Shown: one piece after another, positions 1 to 7,730 of the stretch | How positions within the stretch are numbered: position 1 is the first letter of the stretch | How the letters are laid out: each line of letters begins with the position of its first letter | Assembly (NCBI RefSeq): GCF_006547145.1 | Contig: NZ_CP041244.1 | Span: forward strand, 7,440,001-7,504,000 | Length of the DNA stretch: 64,000 bases | Source of the DNA: Actinomadura sp. WMMA1423 | GTDB taxonomy: Bacteria > Actinomycetota > Actinomycetes > Streptosporangiales > Streptosporangiaceae | Reading direction: 5' to 3' | The notes under the pieces: model-generated | Database searches by the model: none | What the model was told of the DNA's origin: nothing | What the model saw: the letters and a program-made list of their open reading frames with translations, nothing else | Made by a program: the position numbers and the translations under genes

Positions 1-274
1 CAAGGGCATCAGCGCCAAGGAGAAGGACCACTCGTTCAAGGACTCCCCGCTCGGCGACTACGGCGTCAAGGGCGTGGACGACGCTCGGCTGTCCGGCGGG
101 CTGTCCGGCGTGATCGGCGTCGGCGCCGTGCTGCTGGTGGGCGGCGGGCTGTTCTGGGGCGTCCGGCGGCGCGGTTCCGCCGGCGCCGGGACGGCAACGG
201 AGCGGGACGGGACGCGGCGGGACGGGACGCGGCGGGACGAGGCGGCGCCGTCCGGGCCGCCCCGGAAGGGCTGA
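1..274 (+). CDS. cbiM: CbiM-type cobalt/nickel ECF transporter S component, C-terminal part (partial)
   Basis: The gene enters from the left edge; the frame begins at base 2 and encodes the last 90 residues. The visible part matches the C-terminal PDGLE/CbiN-like extension of CbiM/NikM proteins: a soluble stretch with DSPLGDYGVKGV, a single membrane segment (about residues 35-55 of the visible part, GVIGVGAVLLVGGGLFWGV), then an Arg-rich cytoplasmic tail with repeated RRDGT units. CbiM captures Co2+ or Ni2+ at the membrane and works with CbiQ and CbiO. The TGA stop overlaps the next ATG by one base, so it is translationally coupled to cbiQ. The metal cannot be told from this fragment. Confidence 0.85.
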   Translation, partial: KGISAKEKDHSFKDSPLGDYGVKGVDDARLSGGLSGVIGVGAVLLVGGGLFWGVRRRGSAGAGTATERDGTRRDGTRRDEAAPSGPPRKG

Positions 275-1038
275 TGGGCGCGGGCCACGCGCACCGGCTC
301 TACGTGCCGGGCGCCTCACCGGTGCACCGGCTCCCGCCGCAGTGCAAGCTCGTCGCCGTGCTGGCGTTCGTGCTGCTGGTCGTCGCCACCCCGCGCGAGC
401 GGATCTGGGCGTTCGGGGTGTACGCGCTGCTGCTCGCCGCCGTCACCGCGGCGGCCCGGATCCCGTTCGCGACGGTCGCGCGGCGGATCGTCATCGAGGT
501 GCCGTTCGTCGCGTTCGCCTTCCTCATGCCTTTCGTGGCGGAGGGGGAGAAGGTCGCCGTCCTCGGGCTGCGGCTGAGCGAGAGCGGGCTCTGGGGCGCC
601 TGGAACATCCTCGCCAAGGGCACCCTCGGCGTCGTCGCCTCGATCCTGCTGGCCGCGACGACCGAGCCGCGGCTGCTGCTGCTCGGCATCGAGCGGCTGC
701 GGATGCCGCAGCTCATCACGCAGATCGCCACGTTCATGCTGCGGTACGGCGACGTCGTCGCGGCCGAGCTCGCACGGATGAGGGTCGCGCGCGCCTCCCG
801 CGGCTTCGAGGCGCGCGACATCCGCGCGACCGGCGTGCTCGCCAGGTCCGTGGGCGCCCTGTTCCTGCGCTCCTACGAGCGCGGCGAACGCGTCCACCTG
901 GCCATGGTGAGCCGCGGCTACGACGGCCGCATGCCCGTCATCGACGACGTGGGCGCGTCCGCCCGGCAATGGACGGCCGCCGCCGCGCTGCCCTTGGCCG
1001 CCGCCCTCGTCACGCTGGCTGCTTGGATGGCCCCATGA
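274..1038 (+). CDS. cbiQ: Energy-coupling factor transporter transmembrane protein CbiQ
   Basis: Product of 254 residues, the usual length for CbiQ, the T component that couples the ATPase to the substrate-binding membrane protein. Several hydrophobic helices lie in residues 25-145 and one at the C terminus. The two cytoplasmic Arg-Gly coupling motifs of ECF T components are visible: ARASRGF (about 171-177) and SRGYDGR (about 213-219). The start overlaps the cbiM stop (TGATG) and its own stop overlaps the cbiO start (ATGA), so the three genes form one tightly coupled operon for cobalt or nickel uptake. The gene order M-Q-O is the classical one for group I ECF metal transporters. Confidence 0.93.
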   Translation: MGAGHAHRLYVPGASPVHRLPPQCKLVAVLAFVLLVVATPRERIWAFGVYALLLAAVTAAARIPFATVARRIVIEVPFVAFAFLMPFVAEGEKVAVLGLRLSESGLWGAWNILAKGTLGVVASILLAATTEPRLLLLGIERLRMPQLITQIATFMLRYGDVVAAELARMRVARASRGFEARDIRATGVLARSVGALFLRSYERGERVHLAMVSRGYDGRMPVIDDVGASARQWTAAAALPLAAALVTLAAWMAP

Positions 1039-1787
1039 CCCCGTCGCTTGAGGTGAAGGGCCTCGCCTACGCGTATCCCGACGGCACGCAGGCGCTGTTC
1101 GGCGTCGACCTGACGGTCGGGCGCGGCGAGCGCGTCGCGCTGCTCGGGCCGAACGGCGCCGGGAAGACCACGCTCGTCCTCCACCTGAACGGCATCCTGC
1201 ACGGCGGGCTGGGCGAGGTCCGGGTGGGCGGCCTCGCCGTCGACCCGAAGGACAGGAAGGCCCTGCGGGAGATCCGCCGCCGCGTCGGCATCGTCTTCCA
1301 GGACCCCGACGACCAGCTGTTCATGCCGACCGTCCGGGAGGACGTCGCCTTCGGCCCCGCCAACCTCGGCGTGCGCGGCGCCGACCTCGAGCGCCGGGTG
1401 CGGGACGCGCTGGCCCGCGTCGGCATGCTCGACGCCGCCGACCGCCCGCCGCAGCACCTCAGCTTCGGGCAGCGGCGCCGCGTCGCGGTCGCCACCGTCC
1501 TGGCGATGGAGCCGGAGATCCTCGTGCTGGACGAGCCGTCCTCCAACCTGGACCCGGCGAGCCGCCGCGAGCTCGCCGAGATCCTGCTGGGCCTGGACGT
1601 GACGGTCCTGATGGTCACGCACGACCTCCCGTACGCGGCGGAGCTGTGCCCGCGCTCGGTGATCCTCGACGGCGGCGTCATCGCGGCCGACCGCCCCACC
1701 CGCGACCTGCTCACCGACGGTGAGCTGCTCAAGGCGCACCGCCTGGAGCTGCCCTTCGGGTTCGACCCGGCGGCCGCCCTGCGCTGA
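1035..1787 (+). CDS. cbiO: Energy-coupling factor ATPase CbiO
   Basis: Product of 250 residues, the ABC ATPase that powers the Co/Ni ECF transporter. All motifs are intact: Walker A GPNGAGKTT (38-46), Q-loop in VFQDPDDQLF (typical of CbiO/EcfA), signature LSFGQ (142-146), Walker B ILVLDEP (162-168) followed by the D-loop, and the switch histidine in MVTHDL. An open frame extends far upstream of 1035, but it is only the shadow of cbiQ. The ATG at 1035 overlaps the cbiQ stop and fits the family N terminus. A single ATPase gene implies a homodimer. Confidence 0.95.
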   Translation: MTPSLEVKGLAYAYPDGTQALFGVDLTVGRGERVALLGPNGAGKTTLVLHLNGILHGGLGEVRVGGLAVDPKDRKALREIRRRVGIVFQDPDDQLFMPTVREDVAFGPANLGVRGADLERRVRDALARVGMLDAADRPPQHLSFGQRRRVAVATVLAMEPEILVLDEPSSNLDPASRRELAEILLGLDVTVLMVTHDLPYAAELCPRSVILDGGVIAADRPTRDLLTDGELLKAHRLELPFGFDPAAALR

Positions 1788-1892
1788 TCGGCGCCCTGGG
1801 CCACTTTTTCGTGCTGCGGCGGACCACCACGGTCGATTCGGCCGTTCCGCTTGCCTGCCCGGTCACGCTGCGCCAGACTCGATGTCCCACTG

Positions 1893-1907
1893 TGGAAACG
1901 GTTTTCA
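1893..1907. promoter_or_regulatory. Zur-like 7-1-7 inverted repeat
   Basis: The 15-mer TGGAAACGGTTTTCA is a 7-1-7 dyad with a single mismatched pair. It resembles actinobacterial Zur (zinc uptake regulator, Fur family) operators of the TGAAAAT-N-ATTTTCA type. It ends 20 bp before the GTG start of the CooC-like ATPase, where a repressor would overlap the promoter. The assignment to Zur rather than another Fur-family protein is an inference. Confidence 0.45.
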
Positions 1908-1927
1908 TATCCAGTATGGGAGCATTC

Positions 1928-2887
1928 GTGAAGGTTGCGTTCGTCGGCAAGGGCGGCAGCGGCAAGACGACCCTGTCGGCGCTGTTCGTCCGGCATCTGG
2001 CCGGGCGGCGGCTCCCCGTGGTCGCGATCGACGCCGACATCAACCAGCATCTCGGCGTCGCGCTCGGGCTGGACGAGGGCCGCGCCGCCAAGATTCCCGC
2101 GCTGGGCGACCGGCTCACCGGGCTCAAGGAGTACCTGCGCGGCGACAACCCGCGCATCTCCTCGGCGTCCGCGATGGTCAAGACCACCCCGCCCGGCACC
2201 GGGTCGCGGCTGCTGCGGTTCCGCGGCGGCGACCCCTTCCACGAGGCGGGCCAGGAGGTGGACGGCGTCACCCTGCTCGCCACCGGCCCGTTCAACGACG
2301 ACGACCTCGGGGTGGCCTGCTACCACTCCAAGACCGGTGCGGTGGAGCTGTACCTCAACCACCTCGTGGACGGGCCCGGCGAGTACGTCGTCGTCGACAT
2401 GACCGCCGGCGCCGACACGTTCGCCTCCGGGCTGTTCACGCGGTTCGACCTGATGTTCCTGGTCGCCGAGCCCACCCGCAAGGGCGTCGGCGTGTACCGG
2501 CAGTACACCGAGTACGCCCGCGACTACGAGGTCGCCATCCGCGTCGTCGGCAACAAGGTGCAGTCCGAGGACGACCTCGCCTACCTGCGCGAGCACGTCG
2601 GCGACGACCTGCTGACGTGGCTCGGCCAGTCCGCCGCCGTCCGGGCGATGGAGCAGGGCAGGCACGGCGTCGCGCTGGAGGAGGGCAACATCGCCGCCCT
2701 CGACCGCATGCGCGCCGAAGTGGACGGCCGTGTCAAGGACTGGGACGAGTTCCAGCGGCAGGCCGTGGAGTTCCACGTCAAGAACGCGCGGAGCTGGGCG
2801 AGCCGGGCCGTGGGGGAGGACCTCGAAGCGCAGGTCGACCCCGGTTTCCGCTTCCCGTCCACGCCCCCCGCCGCCTACTGCGGGTAG
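1928..2887 (+). CDS. CooC/MinD-like P-loop ATPase
   Basis: Product of 319 residues. The N terminus carries a deviant Walker A, GKGGSGKTT (7-15), then AIDADINQHLG, as in SIMIBI-class ATPases such as CooC, which helps load nickel into CO dehydrogenase, and other MinD/ArsA relatives. DMTAGADTF supplies a Walker B/A'-like region, and EPTRKGVGVYRQ and GNKVQ fit the family nucleotide-binding elements. GTG 1928 is chosen over GTG 1811 and ATG 1916 because GGGAG lies 5 bases upstream and the family begins directly with the MKVAFVGKGG motif. Its position behind a Co/Ni transporter and a Zur-like dyad suggests metal handling or metal insertion. The client protein is not visible here. Confidence 0.8.
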   Translation: MKVAFVGKGGSGKTTLSALFVRHLAGRRLPVVAIDADINQHLGVALGLDEGRAAKIPALGDRLTGLKEYLRGDNPRISSASAMVKTTPPGTGSRLLRFRGGDPFHEAGQEVDGVTLLATGPFNDDDLGVACYHSKTGAVELYLNHLVDGPGEYVVVDMTAGADTFASGLFTRFDLMFLVAEPTRKGVGVYRQYTEYARDYEVAIRVVGNKVQSEDDLAYLREHVGDDLLTWLGQSAAVRAMEQGRHGVALEEGNIAALDRMRAEVDGRVKDWDEFQRQAVEFHVKNARSWASRAVGEDLEAQVDPGFRFPSTPPAAYCG

Positions 2888-2932
2888 TCCGGGCCCTACC
2901 GGCGGAGATGAAACGGCATTACCCTGCCCGCC

Positions 2933-3952
2933 ATGACAATGCGGCGGATGCTCGCGATGACGGGCGGCGCGGTGGTCCCGATGGCCCTCCTCGCACTGAT
3001 CTTCGGCAACCAGTGGGTCGTCGAGGAGATCGACAAGAGCCACATCAGGTTCGACGCGGGGATCGGGCCGGTGGTGACGTGGCTGCTCACGCTCGCCTGG
3101 CGGATCACGCCGTCCGGCGGGCTGGGCGTGAAGCAGGTGGTGCTGGACGACCTCAGCCTGCTGGTCTTCTTCGGCGTGCTGGTGGCTCTGGTGGTGGCGG
3201 GCGCCCGGCTGGCCGATCCGGAGCGCGGCCCGTTCGGCGCGCTGATCATCGGCTGGTGGGCGGCGGTCGTCGCGGGCGGCGTGTCCGGCGTCGTGGCCGC
3301 GCCGCTCACCCGCTGGGCCTTCGAGTTCCAGCAGACGCCGTTCGGCAGCACGTTCAGCAGCACGGTCGGCCAGGGCGCCTCCTTCGGCTTCGCGTTCGGG
3401 TGGCTGGCCGGTGTCGGCGCCCTCGGCGGGTTCCTCCTCACCCGCCCCCGCCTGGCCGGGGCCATTCCTGGGGCGCCGTACGCTCCGGGCGGGCCCTACC
3501 CGGCCCAGCAGGGCATGCCGATGGGGCAGCAGCCCTACCCGCAGCAGATGCAGCCGCATCCTTCGGCCGTCCCTTACGTCCCGCCCCAGGGGCAGCCGCA
3601 GCAGCCCGTCTGGGGCGCCGCGCCCGGCCCCCAGCAGCCCCCGCCGCCGGGGCAGGCGCCGCCACCGGGGCAGCCCCAGCAGCCGGGCGCGTTCGGCGTG
3701 CCGCCCGTGCCGCCGCAGCCCTCCGCGCCTCCGCAGGAGCAGGAGGCCCCGGCCGCGGGTGAGGATCCGGAAGGGCAGGAGGAGAAGCCGGAGGAGGCGC
3801 CCGAAGAGCAGGTGGAGCCGCCCAAGGAGCCGGAGGAGCCGAAGGAGCCGGAGGACGGCGCGGCGGACGCCCGGGAGGACGCCCCCGAGGAGGACGACCT
3901 CGACCTCGCAGACCGGACGGTGATCGACCGCAGACGGGACGACGAGACCTGA
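2933..3952 (+). CDS. Membrane protein with Pro/Gln-rich and acidic C-terminal tail
   Basis: Product of 339 residues, not assigned to a named family. The N-terminal half (about 1-170) has four hydrophobic segments, with conserved-looking DPERGPFGALIIGWW and FGFAFGWLAG stretches. About residues 175-265 are low complexity, rich in Pro, Gln and Gly (PYPQQMQPHP-like repeats). The final 75 residues are strongly acidic, with many EE, PKEPEEP and DD runs. Actinomycetes have many such integral membrane proteins with disordered cytoplasmic tails. Nothing in the neighbours (CooC-like ATPase, rpiB) defines its role. There is no strong ribosome-binding site before the ATG, so the exact start is uncertain. 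Confidence 0.75.
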   Translation: MTMRRMLAMTGGAVVPMALLALIFGNQWVVEEIDKSHIRFDAGIGPVVTWLLTLAWRITPSGGLGVKQVVLDDLSLLVFFGVLVALVVAGARLADPERGPFGALIIGWWAAVVAGGVSGVVAAPLTRWAFEFQQTPFGSTFSSTVGQGASFGFAFGWLAGVGALGGFLLTRPRLAGAIPGAPYAPGGPYPAQQGMPMGQQPYPQQMQPHPSAVPYVPPQGQPQQPVWGAAPGPQQPPPPGQAPPPGQPQQPGAFGVPPVPPQPSAPPQEQEAPAAGEDPEGQEEKPEEAPEEQVEPPKEPEEPKEPEDGAADAREDAPEEDDLDLADRTVIDRRRDDET

Positions 3953-3995
3953 CCCCCGCGCGCGGGCACGTCGCGGGCCTGCGACAATCGGGCGC

Positions 3996-4472
3996 ATGCG
4001 CGTGTTTCTTGGATCCGACCATGCCGGCTTCGAGCTGAAGGAGCACCTGGTCTCCCGGCTGAAGCAGAACGGGCATGAGGCCGTCGACTGCGGCGCGTTC
4101 GTGTACGACGCCGTCGACGACTACCCGCCGTTCGTCCTCCGGGCGGCCGAGCGAACGGTGGCGGAGCCGGGGACCCTCGGCGTCGTGATCGGCGGTTCCG
4201 GCAACGGCGAGGCCATCGCGGCGAACAAGGTCAAGGGGGCCCGCGCGGCCCTGGTCTGGAACGACGACACCGCGGTGCTCGCCCGCGAGCACAACGACGC
4301 GAACATCATCGCGCTCGGTGCCCGGCAGCACGACCTGGACACCGCGACCCGGTTCGTGGAGCTGTTCCTCGGGACGCACTACTCCAAGGAGCCCCGCCAC
4401 ACCCGGCGGATCAGGATGCTCGCCGCCTACGAGCACACCGGCGAGCTGCCGCCGCTGCCGCGCGAGGGCTGA
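3996..4472 (+). CDS. rpiB: Ribose-5-phosphate isomerase B
   Basis: Product of 158 residues, the family length, of the RpiB/LacA/LacB fold. It interconverts ribulose 5-phosphate and ribose 5-phosphate in the pentose phosphate pathway. Visible hallmarks are GSDHAGFELKEHL at the N terminus (phosphate and active-site Asp/His), the GGSGNGEAIAANKVKG anion-binding loop, and NIIALGARQ. The mobile-loop residue is Ser (GGSGNGE) where E. coli RpiB has Cys, as is usual in actinobacteria. The gene stands alone, with a weakly defined upstream region of 43 bp after the membrane protein gene. Confidence 0.95.
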   Translation: MRVFLGSDHAGFELKEHLVSRLKQNGHEAVDCGAFVYDAVDDYPPFVLRAAERTVAEPGTLGVVIGGSGNGEAIAANKVKGARAALVWNDDTAVLAREHNDANIIALGARQHDLDTATRFVELFLGTHYSKEPRHTRRIRMLAAYEHTGELPPLPREG

Positions 4473-4482
4473 ACCGGGCCCG

Positions 4483-4713
4483 CTAGAGCCCGTTCTCGGG
4501 GGGCCTGCGGGGGCCGCGCTTGTCCATGCGGCGCCGCTCGTTCTTCGCGGCCCTGGTCCGCCTGGCGCCGTCGCCGGGCTTGGCCTGGGTGCCGGAGGCG
4601 GCCGCGGTCCCCGGGTCGGCGGCGGGCGGCTCCTCGCCCGCGGGGCGCGGGCGCGAGACGTCGCGGGCCCGCATTGCCGCGTCCACCGTGATCCGCATGC
4701 CCGGCTGGACCAT
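4483..4713 (-). CDS. Small basic hypothetical protein
   Basis: Product of 76 residues read from ATG 4713, preceded by GAGGGGAG at a good distance; an upstream in-frame GTG (4749) lacks such a site. The N terminus MVQPGMRITVDAAMRARDVSRP looks conserved-protein-like. The middle is Ala/Pro-rich and the C terminus is highly basic (RRTRAAKNERRRMDKRGPRR), which could bind nucleic acid or a membrane surface. I recognise no domain. It lies tail-to-tail with rpiB and 132 bp from the divergent phosphatase gene. Confidence 0.6.
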   Translation of the reverse strand: MVQPGMRITVDAAMRARDVSRPRPAGEEPPAADPGTAAASGTQAKPGDGARRTRAAKNERRRMDKRGPRRPPENGL

Positions 4714-4845
4714 GTGCCGCTCCCCTCGGAGGTAGTCGCAAGGCCACATCTACCCCGATTCCGCGTAGCGTGATCGTTACAGTGGGTCACCGGTGCCTCC
4801 GGATACTGACCGACCGGGCTCATTGCTCGGTACAGTGCCGGAGTC

Positions 4846-5964
4846 ATGCTTCAACGTCTGGTGCAGCTGCTCCCGCCGCGCGTGCGTGCCGTGCTGCGCA
4901 AGATCCCGTTCCTGGTCGTGCTCTACCGGTGGCTGAGGCGGGGCTCGCTGACCAGGGACCGGTACGTCTTCGCGGCGCTGGCGCTCCTCGCGGTCGCGAT
5001 CGGCCTCGCCACGTCCGGCGACTCGCGCGGCCTGGCCCCGTCCGGCGCCCTGGTGCTGATCGTGGTGGTCGGCGGGCTGCTGCTGAAGGTGCGGAGCCTG
5101 GTCGCCCTCCTCGGCGTCGTGGTCGCGATGGCCGCCTACAACGCCTGGAAGGACGTCGCCGCGATCGGGCCCGGCATGATCGCGACCCTGGCCATCACCG
5201 CGGTGCTCGCGCTCACCCTGGCCCGGACGCGCCAGCAGCTCGGCGTGCAGGGCCTGCGCGGCGACTCGATGCTGCTGGAGCTGCGCGACCGGCTGCGGCG
5301 GCACGGCGAGATGCCCGAACTGCCGGACGGCTGGAACTCCCAGGTCGTGATGCTCCAGGCCGGGGGCTCGTCGTTCGGCGGGGACTTCGTGGTGTCGGCC
5401 TCCGACGGCGACACGCTGGAGGTCGCGCTCGTCGACGTGTCGGGGAAGGGCACCGACGCCGGAACGAGGGCGCTGATGCTGTCGGGCGCCTTCGGGGGCC
5501 TGCTTGGATCGGTCCAGCCGGGGAGTTTCCTGCCCGCCTGCAACACCTATCTGCAGCGCCAGCGGTGGGACGAGGGCTTCGTGACGGCCGTGCACGTCGT
5601 GGTCGACCTGCGCACGGGGGAGTACACGGTCGAGTCGGCGGGACACCCGCCGGCCGTCCAGTTCGACGCGGGCAGCGGCGCCTGGCGGGTCAGCTCGGCC
5701 AAGGGCGTCGTGCTGGGGGTGGTCCCCGACCTGAACTGCGTTCCCGAGCGGGGTCAGCTGCGGCCGGGCGACGCCCTGCTGCTCTACACCGACGGGCTGG
5801 TCGAGTCGCCGGGCAGCGACCTCGACGCCGGGATCGACCGGCTGCTCGGCGAGGCGGAGCGGCTCGTCCCGCAGGGGTTCGGCCGCGGCGCGCGGGAGCT
5901 GGTGGAGACCATGGCCGCGGCACGCGACGACGACTGCGCGCTCGTCCTGGTCTGGCGCACCTGA
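4846..5964 (+). CDS. Membrane-anchored SpoIIE-type PP2C Ser/Thr phosphatase
   Basis: Product of 372 residues. Residues about 40-130 contain three or four membrane helices. From about 160 to the end is a SpoIIE/RsbU-like PP2C domain with the metal-binding motifs in order: GSSFGGDFV, VALVDVSGKGTDAG, ESAGHPPA, LLLYTDGLVE and the terminal AARDDDCALVLV. All acidic metal ligands appear present. Such enzymes dephosphorylate anti-sigma-factor antagonists in partner-switching cascades. No antagonist or anti-sigma gene is adjacent. Instead it converges on a Ser/Thr kinase gene 57 bp away, a kinase/phosphatase neighbour pair. Confidence 0.9.
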   Translation: MLQRLVQLLPPRVRAVLRKIPFLVVLYRWLRRGSLTRDRYVFAALALLAVAIGLATSGDSRGLAPSGALVLIVVVGGLLLKVRSLVALLGVVVAMAAYNAWKDVAAIGPGMIATLAITAVLALTLARTRQQLGVQGLRGDSMLLELRDRLRRHGEMPELPDGWNSQVVMLQAGGSSFGGDFVVSASDGDTLEVALVDVSGKGTDAGTRALMLSGAFGGLLGSVQPGSFLPACNTYLQRQRWDEGFVTAVHVVVDLRTGEYTVESAGHPPAVQFDAGSGAWRVSSAKGVVLGVVPDLNCVPERGQLRPGDALLLYTDGLVESPGSDLDAGIDRLLGEAERLVPQGFGRGARELVETMAAARDDDCALVLVWRT

Positions 5965-6021
5965 CGGACCCGCGCCGGCGGCACGGGTTCATCGCTCGTA
6001 CCGGTTAGGTGCCCGGCCGGA

Positions 6022-7371
6022 TCAGCGCTTGTGCTTGCCCTTCGCTTTGCCGGGCTTCGCGGCGTGCTTCGGCTTGTGCTTCTTCTCCTGGGGCTTCTGC
6101 TGCGGCCTCAGCTGGGGTTTCTGCTTCCGCTTCTGGCCGTCGGTCTTCACCGGGACCCGCTTGGAGGATCCGACCCGCATGGCGTTCGGCTTCTTCGCGG
6201 GCGCGGCGGAGGCCGCCGGCGCGGACGGGGCCGGGGCGCCGGGCGAGGACGGGGGAGCGGCCTTGGCCTGGGTGACGCCCAGCACGATCGCGCCCAGCAG
6301 GAGCGTGCCCGCCGCTGCGCCGGCGCCCGCGAGCAGCCGCGTGCGGGTGGACGTCGTGGCCCCGGCCACGCCGAGCGGCGTGAACGCCTGAGTGTCGGTG
6401 TCCTCGTTGCCGGAGCCCTGGGACCGGAACGGGGTCGGCGGACCCGGAACGGACCGCCGCCGGCCGGGGAGCGGCGCGGGGGAGCGGCGCGGCGCGGCGG
6501 GCGCTGAAGCGGCGTGCGGTGCGGCGCCGCCCGCCGCGAGGCGGCCCGCGGCCTGCGGCTGCGGCTGCTCCACGAGGGCGAGCAGGAGGTCGGTCGCGGT
6601 GGGGCGGTCCGCCGGGTCCTCCGCGAGCGCCCACCGGACGGCCGGGACCAGCGAGTCCGGCAGGCCGGACAGGTCGGCGTCCCCGGCGGCGGTGCGCAGG
6701 GTCGCGGGGTCGCCGCCGATCGGCATCTGCCCCGTCCCGGCATGGGCGATGAGGCAGCCCCAGGCGAAGATGTCGGCCGCCTGGGAGGCGGGCCCCCCGA
6801 CGAGGACCTCGGGAGCGATCCATCCCGGGGTGCCGAACACCTGGCCGGTCGTGGCGGTCTCCTCGACCGCGTCCTGGCGGCCCGCGATGCCGAAGTCGAT
6901 GACGCGGCAGCCGGACAGGGTGAGCATCACGTTGGCGGGCTTGATGTCGCGGTGCACGAGCCCCGCCGCGTGGATCGCGGCGAGCGCCGAGGCGACGCCG
7001 ACGGCGATCCCGTGCAGGTCGGCGGGCGGGAGCGGGCCGCCGGTGGCGAGCCTGTCGTGCAGGGACAGGCCCCCTACGTAGTCGGTGACGAGGTACGGGA
7101 GCCCGTCGTCCTCGCCCTGCGCGAGGACCCGCGCGGTGCAGAACGAGGCGACCCTCCCCGCGAGGTTCGCCTCGTCGCGGAAGCGCCGCCGGTAGGACGG
7201 GTCGTCGGCGAGGTGCGGATGGATCGTCTTGACCGCGACGCGTCCACCGGACGCCGGGTCTGCTCCGAGGTAGACCGTTCCCATGCCGCCGGATCCGAGC
7301 CTGCCCAGCAGCCGGTGGCCGCCGACCTCTCGGGGGTCGGCGGGTTCGAGTGGCCTGAAGTCAGTGTCCAT
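6022..7371 (-). CDS. Membrane Ser/Thr protein kinase (Hanks type, PknB-like)
   Basis: Product of 449 residues. The kinase domain fills about residues 15-270: glycine loop GRLGSGGMGTVYLG, VAVKTI lysine, catalytic HRDIKPANV, DFGIAG (DFG) and GTPGWIAPEV (P+1 loop). A Pro/Ala-rich linker leads to one membrane helix (about 335-360, LLAGAGAAAGTLLLGAIVLG), then an extracytoplasmic tail that is extremely Lys-rich (QKRKQKPQ..KKHKPKHAAK..KGKHKR) and carries no PASTA repeats. A basic tail could bind acidic wall polymers, which is speculation. ATG 7371 has GGAG upstream and gives the MDTDFRPLEP start seen in many actinomycete kinases; an upstream in-frame start at 7410 is less likely. Convergent with the PP2C gene. 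Confidence 0.92.
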   Translation of the reverse strand: MDTDFRPLEPADPREVGGHRLLGRLGSGGMGTVYLGADPASGGRVAVKTIHPHLADDPSYRRRFRDEANLAGRVASFCTARVLAQGEDDGLPYLVTDYVGGLSLHDRLATGGPLPPADLHGIAVGVASALAAIHAAGLVHRDIKPANVMLTLSGCRVIDFGIAGRQDAVEETATTGQVFGTPGWIAPEVLVGGPASQAADIFAWGCLIAHAGTGQMPIGGDPATLRTAAGDADLSGLPDSLVPAVRWALAEDPADRPTATDLLLALVEQPQPQAAGRLAAGGAAPHAASAPAAPRRSPAPLPGRRRSVPGPPTPFRSQGSGNEDTDTQAFTPLGVAGATTSTRTRLLAGAGAAAGTLLLGAIVLGVTQAKAAPPSSPGAPAPSAPAASAAPAKKPNAMRVGSSKRVPVKTDGQKRKQKPQLRPQQKPQEKKHKPKHAAKPGKAKGKHKR

Positions 7372-7730
7372 ACGGTGCTCCAGCACCCCCCTTCCGTCTC
7401 TCCCGCCCACCCATCCCCTTTCGTCGGCGGATTATGGCGGGTTTTGCGGAGGAAAGGTCGAAACGTGATCGTCACGTCGATGTAGCACCCCGTGCACGGG
7501 GGGCGTGCACAGTGAATGAAGCGGTGCCCGCGCGGGCGGCTCCCCAGGGGTGGGAGGCGCCGCCCGCGCGGGCACCGGCCCTTCACCGGGGCGCCGCCGC
7601 CTCCCGCGCGGCCGCGGCGATGTTTCGCGGGGCGAGGGGCCGGAAAGAACCCGTTCTGCGTCCCCCCGGCGCTTCGACGCGGCGCGGCGCCGGCCGCCGC
7701 GTGCGAGCCGGAGAGGGGGAGGGGCGCCGG
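7372..7730. other. 359-bp divergent intergenic region with three dyads
   Basis: No gene seen. Three symmetric elements lie between the kinase and histidine kinase starts: ACGTGATCGTCACGT (7463-7477), a perfect CCCCGTGCACGGGG palindrome (7488-7501), and an 18-bp perfect inverted repeat with arms 7523-7540 and 7559-7576. The GTG start of the histidine kinase follows a GA-rich ribosome-binding site at about 7711-7724. Confidence 0.6.
7523..7576. repeat. Perfect 18-bp inverted repeat (stem-loop)
   Basis: Left arm GGTGCCCGCGCGGGCGGC (7523-7540) and its exact reverse complement (7559-7576) flank an 18-nt loop. Transcribed, it would form a very stable GC hairpin in the leader of the histidine kinase gene. 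It is not followed by a T run, so a leader structure or factor-assisted terminator is as likely as a simple intrinsic terminator. Confidence 0.7.

Noticed and set aside
1067..3997. Open minus-strand frame of about 976 codons opposite cbiO, the CooC-like gene and the membrane protein
   Set aside because: Low-complexity Arg/Pro/Gly translation without domains, wholly antisense to well-supported genes.
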